Origin: Allotamlana fucoidanivorans | GTDB lineage: Bacteria; Bacteroidota; Bacteroidia; Flavobacteriales; Flavobacteriaceae | Length of the DNA stretch: 57,337 nt | Assembly (NCBI RefSeq): GCF_006265225.1 | Contig: NZ_VDCS01000017.1 | Location: 1 to 57,337, forward strand | Direction of reading: 5' to 3' | Shown here: piece by piece, positions 16,943 through 25,920 of the stretch | Position numbering within the stretch: the first letter of the stretch is position 1 | Layout: every line of letters starts with the position of its first letter | Notes under the pieces: generated by a model | The model's database searches: none | Told to the model about the DNA's origin: nothing | Seen by the model: the letters and a program-made list of their open reading frames with translations, nothing else | Translations under genes and position numbers: made by a program

Positions 16943-16944
16943 AT

Positions 16945-17274
16945 ATGGATTTACAAGATCAACTCAAAAATCTCTTTCCTGATCATGTTCAAGAAGAAAC
17001 CCCACCCCCCCCTTCAAATGAGTCTGGTATTTGGATTCAAGATGACCCTATAATTTGTAAATATGAAAAGCGTAAAGGCAAACCTATTACTATTCTTGAG
17101 GGATATACTGGAGCAAACGAAGATTTTAAAATTTTAGCAAAGGATATAAAAACCAAACTCAGTGTGGGCGGAAGCTTTAAAGATGATAAAATTATTATTC
17201 AGGGCGACTATAGAGATAACATCATGAAAATACTAAAAGAAAAAGGCTTTAAAGTAAAACGCGTTGGCGGATAA
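16945..17274 (+). CDS. SUI1/eIF1-like translation factor (YciH type)
   Basis: A 109-residue protein with a disordered, Pro-rich N-terminus (PPPPS near 20) and the SUI1 fold at about 37-109: KRKGKPITILEGY, the VGGSFKDDKIIIQGDYRD loop and the closing LKEKGFKVKRVGG. SUI1 proteins take part in start-codon fidelity in eukaryotes and archaea; the bacterial YciH form is linked to inhibition of faulty initiation under stress. It starts 2 bases after the oxygenase stop and is 3 bases before the next gene. Confidence 0.9.
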   Translation: MDLQDQLKNLFPDHVQEETPPPPSNESGIWIQDDPIICKYEKRKGKPITILEGYTGANEDFKILAKDIKTKLSVGGSFKDDKIIIQGDYRDNIMKILKEKGFKVKRVGG

Positions 17275-17277
17275 ATC

Positions 17278-18219
17278 ATGAATAAACAAACACTTCACAT
17301 TACCAACGGAGGTAATTTAACTACTTACTTAAATGATTTAAAAATAGAGGGAGAAAAGTTGACTTGGCAGGAAATTCTTTGCGAAGGCCCCACTCAAGAA
17401 ATTATTCATTGTAACGATTTCATTCAAGCTAGAAGTCAATTTTTACTAGAGTTTTATAATGTTGAACTTGATTTTAACAAAGTGGAGTTTGCATTAAAAC
17501 AGTTAAGTGCCATAGATGATTATTCTGAAATTGTATTATGGTTTGAGTATGATTTATTTTGTCATATAAATATGCTTGCCGTGATAAATTTATTGCTTCA
17601 AAAAAAAATTAACCTCCCACTCTATCTGGTTTGTAGTGGCCGTGTACATGGTAGTAAAAACTTAAAAGGATTAAACGAACTAAACACAAAACAGCTTCTT
17701 GATCATTATAAAAACAAAATCAAACTAAATCAAGAGGACATAGATTTAGCAGCAACCATTTGGGGTATATATTGTGGCAAAGACCACAACCTACTCAAAC
17801 CATTTATTGTAAAATCATCTTCTTTCCAATATTTAAGTAATTGCTTAAAAGCCCACTTAGAGCGCTTTCCTGATTCCATAACAGGTTTAAATGTGTTAGA
17901 AACCAATATTCTTAAAATTATTAAGGAAAATGAGGTGAAATCAAAACACCACTTGTTAGGTTATGCTCTCAATTACCAAGGTTACTATGGATTTGGTGAT
18001 ATGCAAATCAATAGAATCATTGAAAAACTTAATTATTTTTTTGACGAAAATGAATCTGGTTTAAAGCTAAACAGAGCTGGACATGAAGCGCTTTTAAACC
18101 AAAAGAATTTTTCAAAAATAATCCAGACTCATATGGTATACGGAGGGGTTAGCACACAAAATTTCTCATTTAGTAAGGAACAAAATAAACTTATTAAAAA
18201 TATAACCAATGCCTATTAA
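17278..18219 (+). CDS. DUF1835 domain protein
   Basis: A 313-residue cytosolic protein. The N-terminal 120 residues fit DUF1835, with HITNGGNL, LTWQEILCEGPT and the LWFEYDLFCHIN stretch; the C-terminal part (about 200-300) resembles the DUF3658-like tail and a winged-helix region. The biochemical function is not known. It overlaps the following nucleoside phosphorylase gene by 11 bases, so the two are translated together. Confidence 0.85.
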   Translation: MNKQTLHITNGGNLTTYLNDLKIEGEKLTWQEILCEGPTQEIIHCNDFIQARSQFLLEFYNVELDFNKVEFALKQLSAIDDYSEIVLWFEYDLFCHINMLAVINLLLQKKINLPLYLVCSGRVHGSKNLKGLNELNTKQLLDHYKNKIKLNQEDIDLAATIWGIYCGKDHNLLKPFIVKSSSFQYLSNCLKAHLERFPDSITGLNVLETNILKIIKENEVKSKHHLLGYALNYQGYYGFGDMQINRIIEKLNYFFDENESGLKLNRAGHEALLNQKNFSKIIQTHMVYGGVSTQNFSFSKEQNKLIKNITNAY

Positions 18220-19078
18220 AGAATCTGAACTTATCCTAAATCCAGATAATAGTATTTACCATCTTAATTTGAAACCAGAACACGTTGCCAAAACCATTAT
18301 TTTGGTTGGCGATCAAGATAGGGTTGAAAAGGTTTCTAAATATTTTGATAGAATTGAGTTTAAAATTCAAAAACGTGAATTTAAAACCCATACAGGATAT
18401 TATAAAAAAAAACGAATAACGGTAATTTCAACAGGCATTGGTCCCGATAATATTGATATTGTTTTAAACGAATTAGATGCTCTAGTGAATATAGACTTTG
18501 GTACAAGGCAAATTAAAGAAACCTTAACCAAACTCCATATTATTAGAATTGGCACTTCAGGATCTTTACAAGCGCATATACCCGTAGATACCTTTGTTTT
18601 AAGCACACACGGCTTAGACATAAACGGTATGTTACATGCCTATCAACTCAACAATATTAATACCCCTGATTTTGAACAAGCCTTTATTACTCATACTAAT
18701 TGGAGTCCGAATAAAGCACGCCCCATAATTATTGAAGGAAGTCAAATATTAAGAGACCAATTGAAAAGTGAACAAACATACGAAGGCTTGACCGCTACCG
18801 CTGGAGGTTTTTATGGTCCGCAAGGGCGCGTTTTAAGACTCCCTGTTCAAGACGCACAACTCAACAGCAAAATGGATAATTTTGAATACAATAATATTAG
18901 AATCAGTAATTTTGAAATGGAAACATCAGCTATTTTTGGTCTAGCTAAATTACTGGGTCATGAAGCCCTATCGTTAAATGCTATAATAGCCAATAGAGCC
19001 ACTGGGAATTTTACCAAAAAACCTGCTCTAACTATTGACAAGCTTATAAAATACACCCTAGATAAATTAGTAGAATAA
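18209..19078 (+). CDS. Uridine phosphorylase-like nucleoside phosphorylase
   Basis: A 289-residue PNP/UDP phosphorylase family enzyme, which cleaves a nucleoside with phosphate to a free base and ribose 1-phosphate. Seen are the phosphate-binding GDQDRVEKVSKYF start, STGIGPDNIDI, the substrate loop RIGTSGSLQ and the ribose-binding NFEMETSAIFGLA. Uridine is the most likely substrate from the overall pattern, though purine nucleosides cannot be excluded. It is cytosolic and overlaps the DUF1835 gene by 11 bases. Confidence 0.88.
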   Translation: MPIKESELILNPDNSIYHLNLKPEHVAKTIILVGDQDRVEKVSKYFDRIEFKIQKREFKTHTGYYKKKRITVISTGIGPDNIDIVLNELDALVNIDFGTRQIKETLTKLHIIRIGTSGSLQAHIPVDTFVLSTHGLDINGMLHAYQLNNINTPDFEQAFITHTNWSPNKARPIIIEGSQILRDQLKSEQTYEGLTATAGGFYGPQGRVLRLPVQDAQLNSKMDNFEYNNIRISNFEMETSAIFGLAKLLGHEALSLNAIIANRATGNFTKKPALTIDKLIKYTLDKLVE

Positions 19079-19089
19079 ATGTTTAACAT

Positions 19090-19944
19090 ATGATCAATGT
19101 AAATATTGGTGGCGTCCCAGAGCATTTCAACCTCCCTTGGTATCTTACTTTAAAAGAAGGCATCTATAAACAAGAAAATATCAATTTAAGATGGCACGAC
19201 TATCATGAAGGCACCGGTGCTATGTGCAGCGCTTTACGCCATGGGGATATTGATATGGCAGTGATTTTGACAGAGGGTATTATTAAAGATATTATTGCAG
19301 GAAACCCAAGTAAAATTGTTCAAACATTTGTTCAATCCCCCTTAGTATGGGGTGTTCATGTAGCGCATCACTCTAAATATAAACATATAAATGATTTAAA
19401 AAAGAGTAAGGCAGCCATAAGTCGCTATGGATCAGGATCACATTTGATGGCTTATATAAATGCCGAAAATCATCATTGGAATTTAGAAACCGACCTTAAT
19501 TTTAAGGTTATTAATAATTTAAACGGTGCTATTGAAGGCTTAACCTCTGGTGATGCTGATTATTTTTTATGGGAAAAATTCACTACAAAACCACTTGTAG
19601 ATCGCGGTGTTTTTAGGCGCATAGGTAACTGTCCGTCACCTTGGCCCTGTTTCGTTATTGCAGTGAGAGAAGATTTTATATCAAAACACGACCTTGTATT
19701 AAAACGTATTCTTCATATTATTAATACTAATACTGTCGGCTTTAAAAACATACCACATATTGCAGAAACTATTTCAGAGCGCTATGAGCAACAATTAAAT
19801 GATGTTAAATCTTGGTTAGATATTACCGAATGGTCTCAAAATCAAATTGATGAGGCAGCTGTTTTTAATGTTCAAAAAAAGTTGCATGCTCTAAATATTA
19901 TTCCCAAAATAATACCCTATTCAGAGTTAACACACCCGATGTAA
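19090..19944 (+). CDS. Substrate-binding-like protein without signal peptide
   Basis: A 284-residue protein with the periplasmic-binding-protein type 2 fold of the NMT1/THI5/SsuA kind: VNIGGVPEHFNLPWYLTLKEGIYKQENI at the N-terminus, the DIDMAVILTEG hinge and GLTSGDADYFLWEKFTTKPL. Such proteins bind small sulfonates, pyrimidines or thiamin precursors for ABC import. This one begins directly with the fold and has no signal peptide or lipobox, and no permease or ATPase is near. It is therefore probably a cytosolic sensor or enzyme (the THI5 type is a pyrimidine synthase). It is the last gene of the operon. Confidence 0.8.
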   Translation: MINVNIGGVPEHFNLPWYLTLKEGIYKQENINLRWHDYHEGTGAMCSALRHGDIDMAVILTEGIIKDIIAGNPSKIVQTFVQSPLVWGVHVAHHSKYKHINDLKKSKAAISRYGSGSHLMAYINAENHHWNLETDLNFKVINNLNGAIEGLTSGDADYFLWEKFTTKPLVDRGVFRRIGNCPSPWPCFVIAVREDFISKHDLVLKRILHIINTNTVGFKNIPHIAETISERYEQQLNDVKSWLDITEWSQNQIDEAAVFNVQKKLHALNIIPKIIPYSELTHPM

Positions 19945-19962
19945 TATGCTTTTAAGCATCAA

Positions 19963-19984
19963 AAATGTTAAGAAATTAACATTT
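19963..19984 (+). terminator. Weak hairpin after the 15992-19944 operon
   Basis: A 9-bp AT-rich stem (AAATGTTAA with TTAACATTT) around GAAA, 19 bases after the stop codon. The T-tract is short. It could end the operon, preceded by a smaller ATGCTT/AAGCAT hairpin. Confidence 0.45.
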
Positions 19985-20038
19985 AAATTCTAAAAACTTT
20001 TCATTTGTTTATTTTTGAAAAAATCTTAAAAATTTACA

Positions 20039-21412
20039 ATGAAAAAGTTACTCTTATTAGCGGTTTCAATTTCCATTCTAGCATGTAAGAATGAACCCAA
20101 AATTGGATATGCCGTAATTTCTGGGAAGATCACTAACAAAGCAGTTGGTGATGTTACCATAAACAGTTTTGACAGAAGTTATAAAGAAAATCTTGAAATA
20201 GCAAGTGATGGCACTTTTAATGACACCATCGTGCCTAACACAAATGCTTATGTGCTATATGATGGTAAAAACCCCGTATTTCTTCATTTAGAACCTGGCT
20301 ATAATTTAAATATTAGTTATGATGCTCAAGATTTTACCAATTCTTTAAAAATAGAAGGATCAGGGTCTGAAGTGAACAATTATTTAATCGCCAAAAGAAA
20401 AAATGAACAGACCTTGATGGGTAATAATGCAGAATTATATACCCTAGATGAAGAAGCGTTTAAAAAGAAGTTTCAGGATATAAAAGCGTCTAACGAAAAA
20501 TTACTTAATGATTTTAAAGGCATTTCAAGTGATTTTATAGATAAAGAGAAACGTAATTTACATTATTTCTATTTAGCCCGAATTAATGAGTATGAAATGG
20601 CTCACAGATATTTTACTAAAGACCAAACATTTAAAGTTTCTGAAGGGTTTTTAAAAGATTTTGATGGTTTTGATTATAATAATGAAGCTGATTTTAACTT
20701 CTCTAATAATTATAAGGAGCTTGTAACGAATCACTATGTAAAACAAGCCAATGAACGTGCTACAACAGAATCTATAGAAAGGGATTTAGCATTTGTTAAA
20801 ACTGTTCAAGAAGTACAATCTGCAACCATAAAAAACACCCTTCTTTTTGAATTTGCTAATCAAAATATGGGATATTCTAAGGATGTTGATACGTTCTATA
20901 ATGCCTATATGGAACAGTCTACTGACGAAAAAAACAATACCTTAATTACTGAAAAATATAATAAGCTAACCGCTTTAGCAGTAGGTAAACCGTCTCCTAA
21001 ATTTGTAGATTACGAAAACTACAAAGGTGGCACCACATCGCTTGATGATTTAAAAGGCAAATATGTTTACATTGATGTTTGGGCTACGTGGTGCGGACCA
21101 TGTAAAAGAGAAATTCCATTTTTAAAGGAAGTTGAAAAGAAATTTCATGGTAAAAATATTGAATTTGTAAGTGTTTCAATAGACCGATTGACTGACCACG
21201 ACAAATGGAAAGCAATGGTACAGGAAAAAGAACTTGGTGGTATGCAGTTATTTGCTGATAATGATTGGAATTCAAAGTTTGTTCAAGACTATCAAATTCA
21301 AGGTATTCCAAGGTTTATTTTAATTGATGATCAGGGTAATATTGTTGATGCAAACGCACCACGACCTTCAAACCCTGAATTAGAAACACTGCTAAATTCA
21401 AAGAGCATATAA
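20039..21412 (+). CDS. TlpA/ResA-like thioredoxin lipoprotein with DUF4369
   Basis: A 457-residue lipoprotein (lipobox ILAC near 13-16). Residues about 25-120 are a DUF4369-like beta domain, 120-310 a helical linker, and about 320-455 a thioredoxin domain with the active-site motif WATWCGPCKREIPF. Such proteins act as periplasmic thiol-disulfide oxidoreductases on the inner or outer membrane, for example in cytochrome maturation or repair of exported proteins. A TATTTTTG box about 27 bases before the ATG may be the promoter. It faces the Nnr gene across the terminator 21444-21471. Confidence 0.9.
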   Translation: MKKLLLLAVSISILACKNEPKIGYAVISGKITNKAVGDVTINSFDRSYKENLEIASDGTFNDTIVPNTNAYVLYDGKNPVFLHLEPGYNLNISYDAQDFTNSLKIEGSGSEVNNYLIAKRKNEQTLMGNNAELYTLDEEAFKKKFQDIKASNEKLLNDFKGISSDFIDKEKRNLHYFYLARINEYEMAHRYFTKDQTFKVSEGFLKDFDGFDYNNEADFNFSNNYKELVTNHYVKQANERATTESIERDLAFVKTVQEVQSATIKNTLLFEFANQNMGYSKDVDTFYNAYMEQSTDEKNNTLITEKYNKLTALAVGKPSPKFVDYENYKGGTTSLDDLKGKYVYIDVWATWCGPCKREIPFLKEVEKKFHGKNIEFVSVSIDRLTDHDKWKAMVQEKELGGMQLFADNDWNSKFVQDYQIQGIPRFILIDDQGNIVDANAPRPSNPELETLLNSKSI

Positions 21413-21443
21413 CCACAACTTACTCTCCGTTTTAAATCAATGT

Positions 21444-21471
21444 AAAAGCCGTTTCAGATGAAGCGGCTTTT
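21444..21471. terminator. Bidirectional terminator between convergent genes
   Basis: A 12-bp stem (one G-T pair) with an AGAT loop, AAAAGCCG at the left and CGGCTTTT at the right, followed by more T. It lies between the TlpA-like gene and the oppositely oriented nnr gene and can end both. Confidence 0.85.
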
Positions 21472-23037
21472 TTAATTATCCGCTGCTTTAGATGGTGTTT
21501 CACTCTTATTACTTGGTTCAGGTTGTTGAAATAAATCTAAAAAGGCCGCTCCTAAATACTCAATAATATGGCTTGCTATTAAACTTTCATAACCAAAATC
21601 AGGAACCGCAATATCAGCCGATGCGCCATGTAAATAAACACCAAAAATAGCGGCAACAACTGGATGATACCCTTGCGCTATTAAACCTGTAATCACGCCA
21701 GTTAACACATCACCGCTGCCTGCTGTAGCCAAGCCTGGATTTCCAGTGGTATTAATATATAATTTGTCATCAAAAACAGTTATGGTATGAGCGCCTTTTA
21801 TAACAACAATAACGTGGTGTTTTTTTGAAAACGCTTTCACTTTATTCAGTTTATCAAAATCATCACTCCAAACCCCGATTAATCGTTCTAATTCTTTTGG
21901 GTGTGGGGTTAAAACTGTTGGGATTTTCTTAGGGAGTAATTTTAACAAATGCTTATGCTCTGCTAATAAATTAAGTCCGTCTGCATCAATAACCAATGGC
22001 GTACTATTTGTTCTTAAAAAATCTTCAAAGGCATAAGTTGTAAGGTCATGGGTTCCTGCTCCAACACCAAAGGCAATAACATTAGGTTTTATATCAAAAC
22101 TTATGGCTGTAAGCAAATGTTCATGTTTATCGGTAAGAACCATGGCTTCAGGAAATGATGATTGCAAAGGTATATAGCCGCATTTAGGCACAAAAGCCGT
22201 AACCAAACCCGAACCTGCCGAAAGCGTGGCTTTACTACACAAAGTTACTGCACCAATTTTTCCGTAACTTCCACCAATAATTAAAGCATGACCTAACTTC
22301 CCTTTGTGCACAAATGTATCACGGGGCATATAATTAGGTATCACCTCATGTTTGCTAATCAACTCAACATCTGTTTGGGTAGCAAGTAAAAATTCTTGAT
22401 CTAATCCAATATCTAACACCTCCCATTGAGCAGTATACTTAGCTGTTTCAGGTAAGAAAAAAACTAATTTAGGTGAAGCTAAACTAAGTGTAAATCCAGC
22501 CATAACAACAGCTTCTTCATCTTCTACTGGTTTATCCATATAAAGTCCTGACGGAATGTCAACCGATAATGTAAAAGCCTTACTTAACCTAAAATGTACA
22601 AATAATGCTTTAACCCAATCATTAATGGGTCGATTTAAACCAATTCCAAAAACGGCATCAACAATAATATCTTTAGGATTGATATCAGGAAAATCTTCAC
22701 TACAATTTAATAATACAGGCCATTTTTTAGTGACATTTTTTATGCGATCATAATTAACTAAAAAACCCTTTGAACGTTTATCACTGCAATTCACTATAAA
22801 CGTATTTACATTATAACCATGGGTAATTAAATGACGTGCAAGTACTAAACCATCACCCCCATTATTACCAATACCACAAAATATATGAATAGGTACTTGA
22901 GATCCCTGCATCTTACTATGTATCCAATTAAAAATTTGAGTTCCCGCCCGTTCCATAAGATCGGTTGAGGATATATTTTGGCGTTCTATTGTAAGCTTAT
23001 CACCTTGGTAAACCTGTTCCTTTGAGAATATTTTCAT
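21472..23037 (-). CDS. nnr: Bifunctional NAD(P)HX epimerase/dehydratase
   Basis: A 521-residue fusion that repairs hydrated NAD(P)H. Residues 1 to about 205 are the YjeF_N epimerase domain with GNNGGDGLVLARHL; about 225-500 is the YjeF_C ADP-dependent dehydratase with GGSYGKIGA, VIDADGLN, LTPHPKE and the catalytic-loop motif TAGSGDVLTGV. The C-terminus has a short Pro/Ser/Lys tail. The fused form is the usual bacterial arrangement (E. coli Nnr). It is monocistronic. Confidence 0.93.
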   Translation of the reverse strand: MKIFSKEQVYQGDKLTIERQNISSTDLMERAGTQIFNWIHSKMQGSQVPIHIFCGIGNNGGDGLVLARHLITHGYNVNTFIVNCSDKRSKGFLVNYDRIKNVTKKWPVLLNCSEDFPDINPKDIIVDAVFGIGLNRPINDWVKALFVHFRLSKAFTLSVDIPSGLYMDKPVEDEEAVVMAGFTLSLASPKLVFFLPETAKYTAQWEVLDIGLDQEFLLATQTDVELISKHEVIPNYMPRDTFVHKGKLGHALIIGGSYGKIGAVTLCSKATLSAGSGLVTAFVPKCGYIPLQSSFPEAMVLTDKHEHLLTAISFDIKPNVIAFGVGAGTHDLTTYAFEDFLRTNSTPLVIDADGLNLLAEHKHLLKLLPKKIPTVLTPHPKELERLIGVWSDDFDKLNKVKAFSKKHHVIVVIKGAHTITVFDDKLYINTTGNPGLATAGSGDVLTGVITGLIAQGYHPVVAAIFGVYLHGASADIAVPDFGYESLIASHIIEYLGAAFLDLFQQPEPSNKSETPSKAADN

Positions 23038-23162
23038 CTAGATTATTATTGTGAATTTTTCAATTCTTATATATGGTTTGTCGTTATATTTTTATCAAAA
23101 TACAATCAACATAAGAATACCATAAAAAAAATATTAAAGTTTTTTTATTAACCTAAAAGTAA

Positions 23163-23170
23163 TACTTTTG
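23163..23170 (+). promoter_or_regulatory. -7 box of the threonine operon promoter
   Basis: TACTTTTG fits TAnnTTTG. It lies 22 bases before the leader-peptide ATG at 23192, giving a transcript with the leader peptide near its 5' end. A convincing -33 TTG is lacking. Confidence 0.5.
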
Positions 23171-23191
23171 AGCTGTATTATTATAACAATA

Positions 23192-23299
23192 ATGAATCAT
23201 TTAAGCCTAAATATTAATGCATGTCATTCTTTCTTAATAGAAAGCATGCCTTCTATTTTTGGTACAACTACAAATATCACAACCCCTTGGGGTTGCTAG
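23192..23299 (+). CDS. Threonine operon leader peptide (35 residues)
   Basis: The frame encodes 35 residues with the regulatory block G-T-T-T-N-I-T-T at positions 24-31; five of seven codons at 23264-23284 are Thr, with one Ile. It ends PWGC before TAG at 23297. Enterobacterial thrL also has runs of Thr and Ile codons, sensing both end products of the pathway. The frame starts about 20 bases after the likely transcription start and stops 82 bases before thrA. No Shine-Dalgarno is seen, as usual here. I infer ribosome stalling on these codons controls thrABC. Confidence 0.7.
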   Translation: MNHLSLNINACHSFLIESMPSIFGTTTNITTPWGC

Positions 23300-23341
23300 A
23301 TATATATTCCTCGGGCTATTTTTGTGATTTTTACAATCACA
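23276..23341 (+). promoter_or_regulatory. Putative threonine attenuator (alternative hairpins)
   Basis: The heptamer ATCACAA (23276-23282), inside the Thr codon block, can pair with TTGTGAT (23322-23328), which is followed by a run of T: a terminator. The TGTGAT (23323-23328) can instead pair with ATCACA (23336-23341), which would prevent the terminator. A ribosome stalled on the Thr codons would hide the upstream partner and favour the second structure. A small CAACCCC/GGGGTTG hairpin (23280-23295) and a stem-loop in the leader (23219-23249) add further elements. The folding is my reading of complementarity, not a computation. Confidence 0.5.
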
Positions 23342-23381
23342 GTATTTCAAGTATTTTTTTAATTATTCAACGCATTAAAAC

Positions 23382-25826
23382 ATGAAAGTTTTAAAATTTG
23401 GAGGAACTTCTGTAGGTTCTTCAAAAAACATAAATAACGTTATAAATATTCTAGAAAACTATAGCAAAACAGGGCCATTAGCCTGTGTTGTTTCTGCCGT
23501 AGGTGGTATAACAGACAAATTACTCTTAGCAGGGAAACAAGCTCAAAATAAAGACCAACAGTTTCTAGAAACCTTTCAGCTTATTAAAGACAAGCATTTT
23601 AGTATCATTCAGGAATTAAATCCTGTAAATAATCAAGAGATTTTAGGATATGTTGAACGCCAATTAGAAGCTTTAAAAAGTTTACTAGAAGGTATTTATT
23701 TGATTAATGAATTATCTCCTAAAACTTCAGATAAATTAGTGAGTTATGGCGAGTTATTGTCTTCGTTCCTTATTGCTGAAACCATAAAAAACAGAGGACT
23801 TTCTGCTGATAGAAAAAATGCTCAAGAACTAGTGGTCACAAACTCAAATTTCACAAAAGCAGAGGTTGATTATCAAATAACTAATAAGAATATTCAGGAT
23901 TATTTTAGTTCGGCCAAACAAACTATAACTATTTTACCTGGGTTTATAGCCCGCTCAAAATCGGGTGAGCAAACCACATTAGGCAGAGGTGGTTCAGATT
24001 TTACCGCTGCTATAATAGCTGCCGCATTGAAAGTTGATCAGTTAGAAATATGGACAGATGTTAGTGGGATGTACACAACCAATCCTAAATTGGTTAAGCA
24101 GGCCTATCCTATTGAAAAAATATCCTATCAAGAAGCGATGGAATTATCGCATTTTGGAGCTAAAGTATTGTATCCGCCAACCGTGCAGCCTGTATTGAAT
24201 TTAAATATTCCTATTCATATTAAAAACACTTTGGCCCCGAATGAAGCTGGAACTGTGATTTCAAATGAAGATAGCGATGCTAACGGTCCTGTAAAAGGAA
24301 TTAGTAACATCAATAACATAGCGCTTCTTACACTTGAAGGTAGTGGAATGGTGGGTATTCCTGGTTTTTCTAAGCGTTTGTTTGAAACACTTTCTCAAGA
24401 AAAAATAAATGTTATTATGATTACTCAAGCGTCTTCTGAACATTCTATATGCTTAGGTATTGAAGAAAAAGATGCTGAAAATGCCAAAGTAGCCATTGAT
24501 GCTATTTTTGAAAACGAAATTGCTTTAAATAAAATTGAGCCTCTTATCGTTGAAACAGGGTTATCTATGATTGCACTCGTTGGAGACAACATGAAAAACC
24601 ATCAAGGTATTAGTGGTAAAATGTTCAGTAGCCTAGGAAAAAACAATGTTAATGTAAGAGCTATTGCGCAGGGTGCTTCTGAAAAAAATATCACGGCAGT
24701 AATTACTGAAAGTGATGTTAAAAAAGCTTTAAATACTCTTCATGAGCAATTCTTTGAATCAAAAACGAAACAGTTAAATGTTTTTATCACTGGGGTTGGT
24801 AATGTGGGTGAACGTTTAGTTGAACAAATTAAACAGCAAAAAAAATACTTGAAAGATAACCTGAAAATTAAATTACGGGTGATAGGGTTGTCTAACTCAA
24901 GAAAAATGATTTTTGGGGAGCATGGCTTAGACTTATCCAATTGGAAAGAACAACTAGAGTCAGGAGAAACAGCCAGCCTACAAGGCTTTTTTGAAAAGGC
25001 TAAAGCTTTGAATTTACGCAACAGTATATTTGTTGATGTAACTGCAAATAAGAATGTAGCCGATTTATATGCCCAATATTTACGAGAAAGCATTGCTATT
25101 GTGGCTTGTAATAAAATAGCTTGCTCTAGTGACTATGAAAATTACAAATTATTAAAACGTTTGTCTTTAAAATATAACGCTCCGTTTTTATTTGAAACAA
25201 ATGTAGGAGCTGGTTTACCCGTTATAGACACGCTGAGAAATCTTGTGGCTTCTGGTGACAAAATTAAGTCTATCCAAGCCGTGTTATCAGGAAGTTTAAA
25301 CTTTGTTTTCAATAATTTTAATGATACAACTAAATTTTATGACATTGTAAAACAGGCTGGTGCCGAAGGGTATACAGAGCCTGATCCCAGAATTGACTTA
25401 AGTGGTGTTGATGTTGCTAGAAAGATATTAATTTTAGCAAGAGAAAGTGGTGTGAAAATAAATTTAGAAGATATTGAGAATACCTCTTTTCTTTCTGAAG
25501 CAGGATTAAAAAGTGATTCCGTTGATGATTTTTATAACACATTAATTGCTGATGAAGCCCATTATCAAAAATTATATGCGTCTGCCAAGTCTAATCATTG
25601 TCAATTAAAATACGTAGCTAAATTTGAAGACGGAAAAGCAAGTGTTAGTCTGCAAGAAATTCCAGAAGGACATCCGTTTTATAACTTAGAAGGTAGTGAT
25701 AATATTGTGATGTTTTACACAGAACGCTACCCTACCAACCCTATGATTATTAAGGGCGCTGGTGCGGGGGCAGATGTTACTGCATCTGGATTATTTGCAG
25801 ATATCATTAGGTTAGGAAATGACTAA
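23382..25826 (+). CDS. thrA: Bifunctional aspartate kinase / homoserine dehydrogenase I
   Basis: An 814-residue cytosolic enzyme of threonine and methionine synthesis. The aspartokinase part (about 1-290) starts KFGGTSVGSS and has GRGGSDFTAA; two ACT regulatory domains follow (about 305-455); the homoserine dehydrogenase part (about 465-814) has the NAD(P) motif GVGNVGERL, the FETNVGAGLP and GSLNFVFN segments, and the late GPGAGADVTA-like motif, here GAGAGADVTASG. The enzyme phosphorylates aspartate and later reduces aspartate semialdehyde to homoserine. First gene of thrABC, behind the leader peptide. Confidence 0.95.
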   Translation: MKVLKFGGTSVGSSKNINNVINILENYSKTGPLACVVSAVGGITDKLLLAGKQAQNKDQQFLETFQLIKDKHFSIIQELNPVNNQEILGYVERQLEALKSLLEGIYLINELSPKTSDKLVSYGELLSSFLIAETIKNRGLSADRKNAQELVVTNSNFTKAEVDYQITNKNIQDYFSSAKQTITILPGFIARSKSGEQTTLGRGGSDFTAAIIAAALKVDQLEIWTDVSGMYTTNPKLVKQAYPIEKISYQEAMELSHFGAKVLYPPTVQPVLNLNIPIHIKNTLAPNEAGTVISNEDSDANGPVKGISNINNIALLTLEGSGMVGIPGFSKRLFETLSQEKINVIMITQASSEHSICLGIEEKDAENAKVAIDAIFENEIALNKIEPLIVETGLSMIALVGDNMKNHQGISGKMFSSLGKNNVNVRAIAQGASEKNITAVITESDVKKALNTLHEQFFESKTKQLNVFITGVGNVGERLVEQIKQQKKYLKDNLKIKLRVIGLSNSRKMIFGEHGLDLSNWKEQLESGETASLQGFFEKAKALNLRNSIFVDVTANKNVADLYAQYLRESIAIVACNKIACSSDYENYKLLKRLSLKYNAPFLFETNVGAGLPVIDTLRNLVASGDKIKSIQAVLSGSLNFVFNNFNDTTKFYDIVKQAGAEGYTEPDPRIDLSGVDVARKILILARESGVKINLEDIENTSFLSEAGLKSDSVDDFYNTLIADEAHYQKLYASAKSNHCQLKYVAKFEDGKASVSLQEIPEGHPFYNLEGSDNIVMFYTERYPTNPMIIKGAGAGADVTASGLFADIIRLGND

Positions 25827-25920
25827 TGCATTATAATTAATTAGAAAGAACAATATAATGTTACATGAAAGAAGTTCAAGTTATTGCTCTAGTGCAGCCG
25901 AAAACTATTTAATAGATAAA

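Noticed and set aside
22556-22753. Plus-strand 65-codon frame inside nnr
   Set aside because: It is the reverse of a well-supported gene, without independent features.
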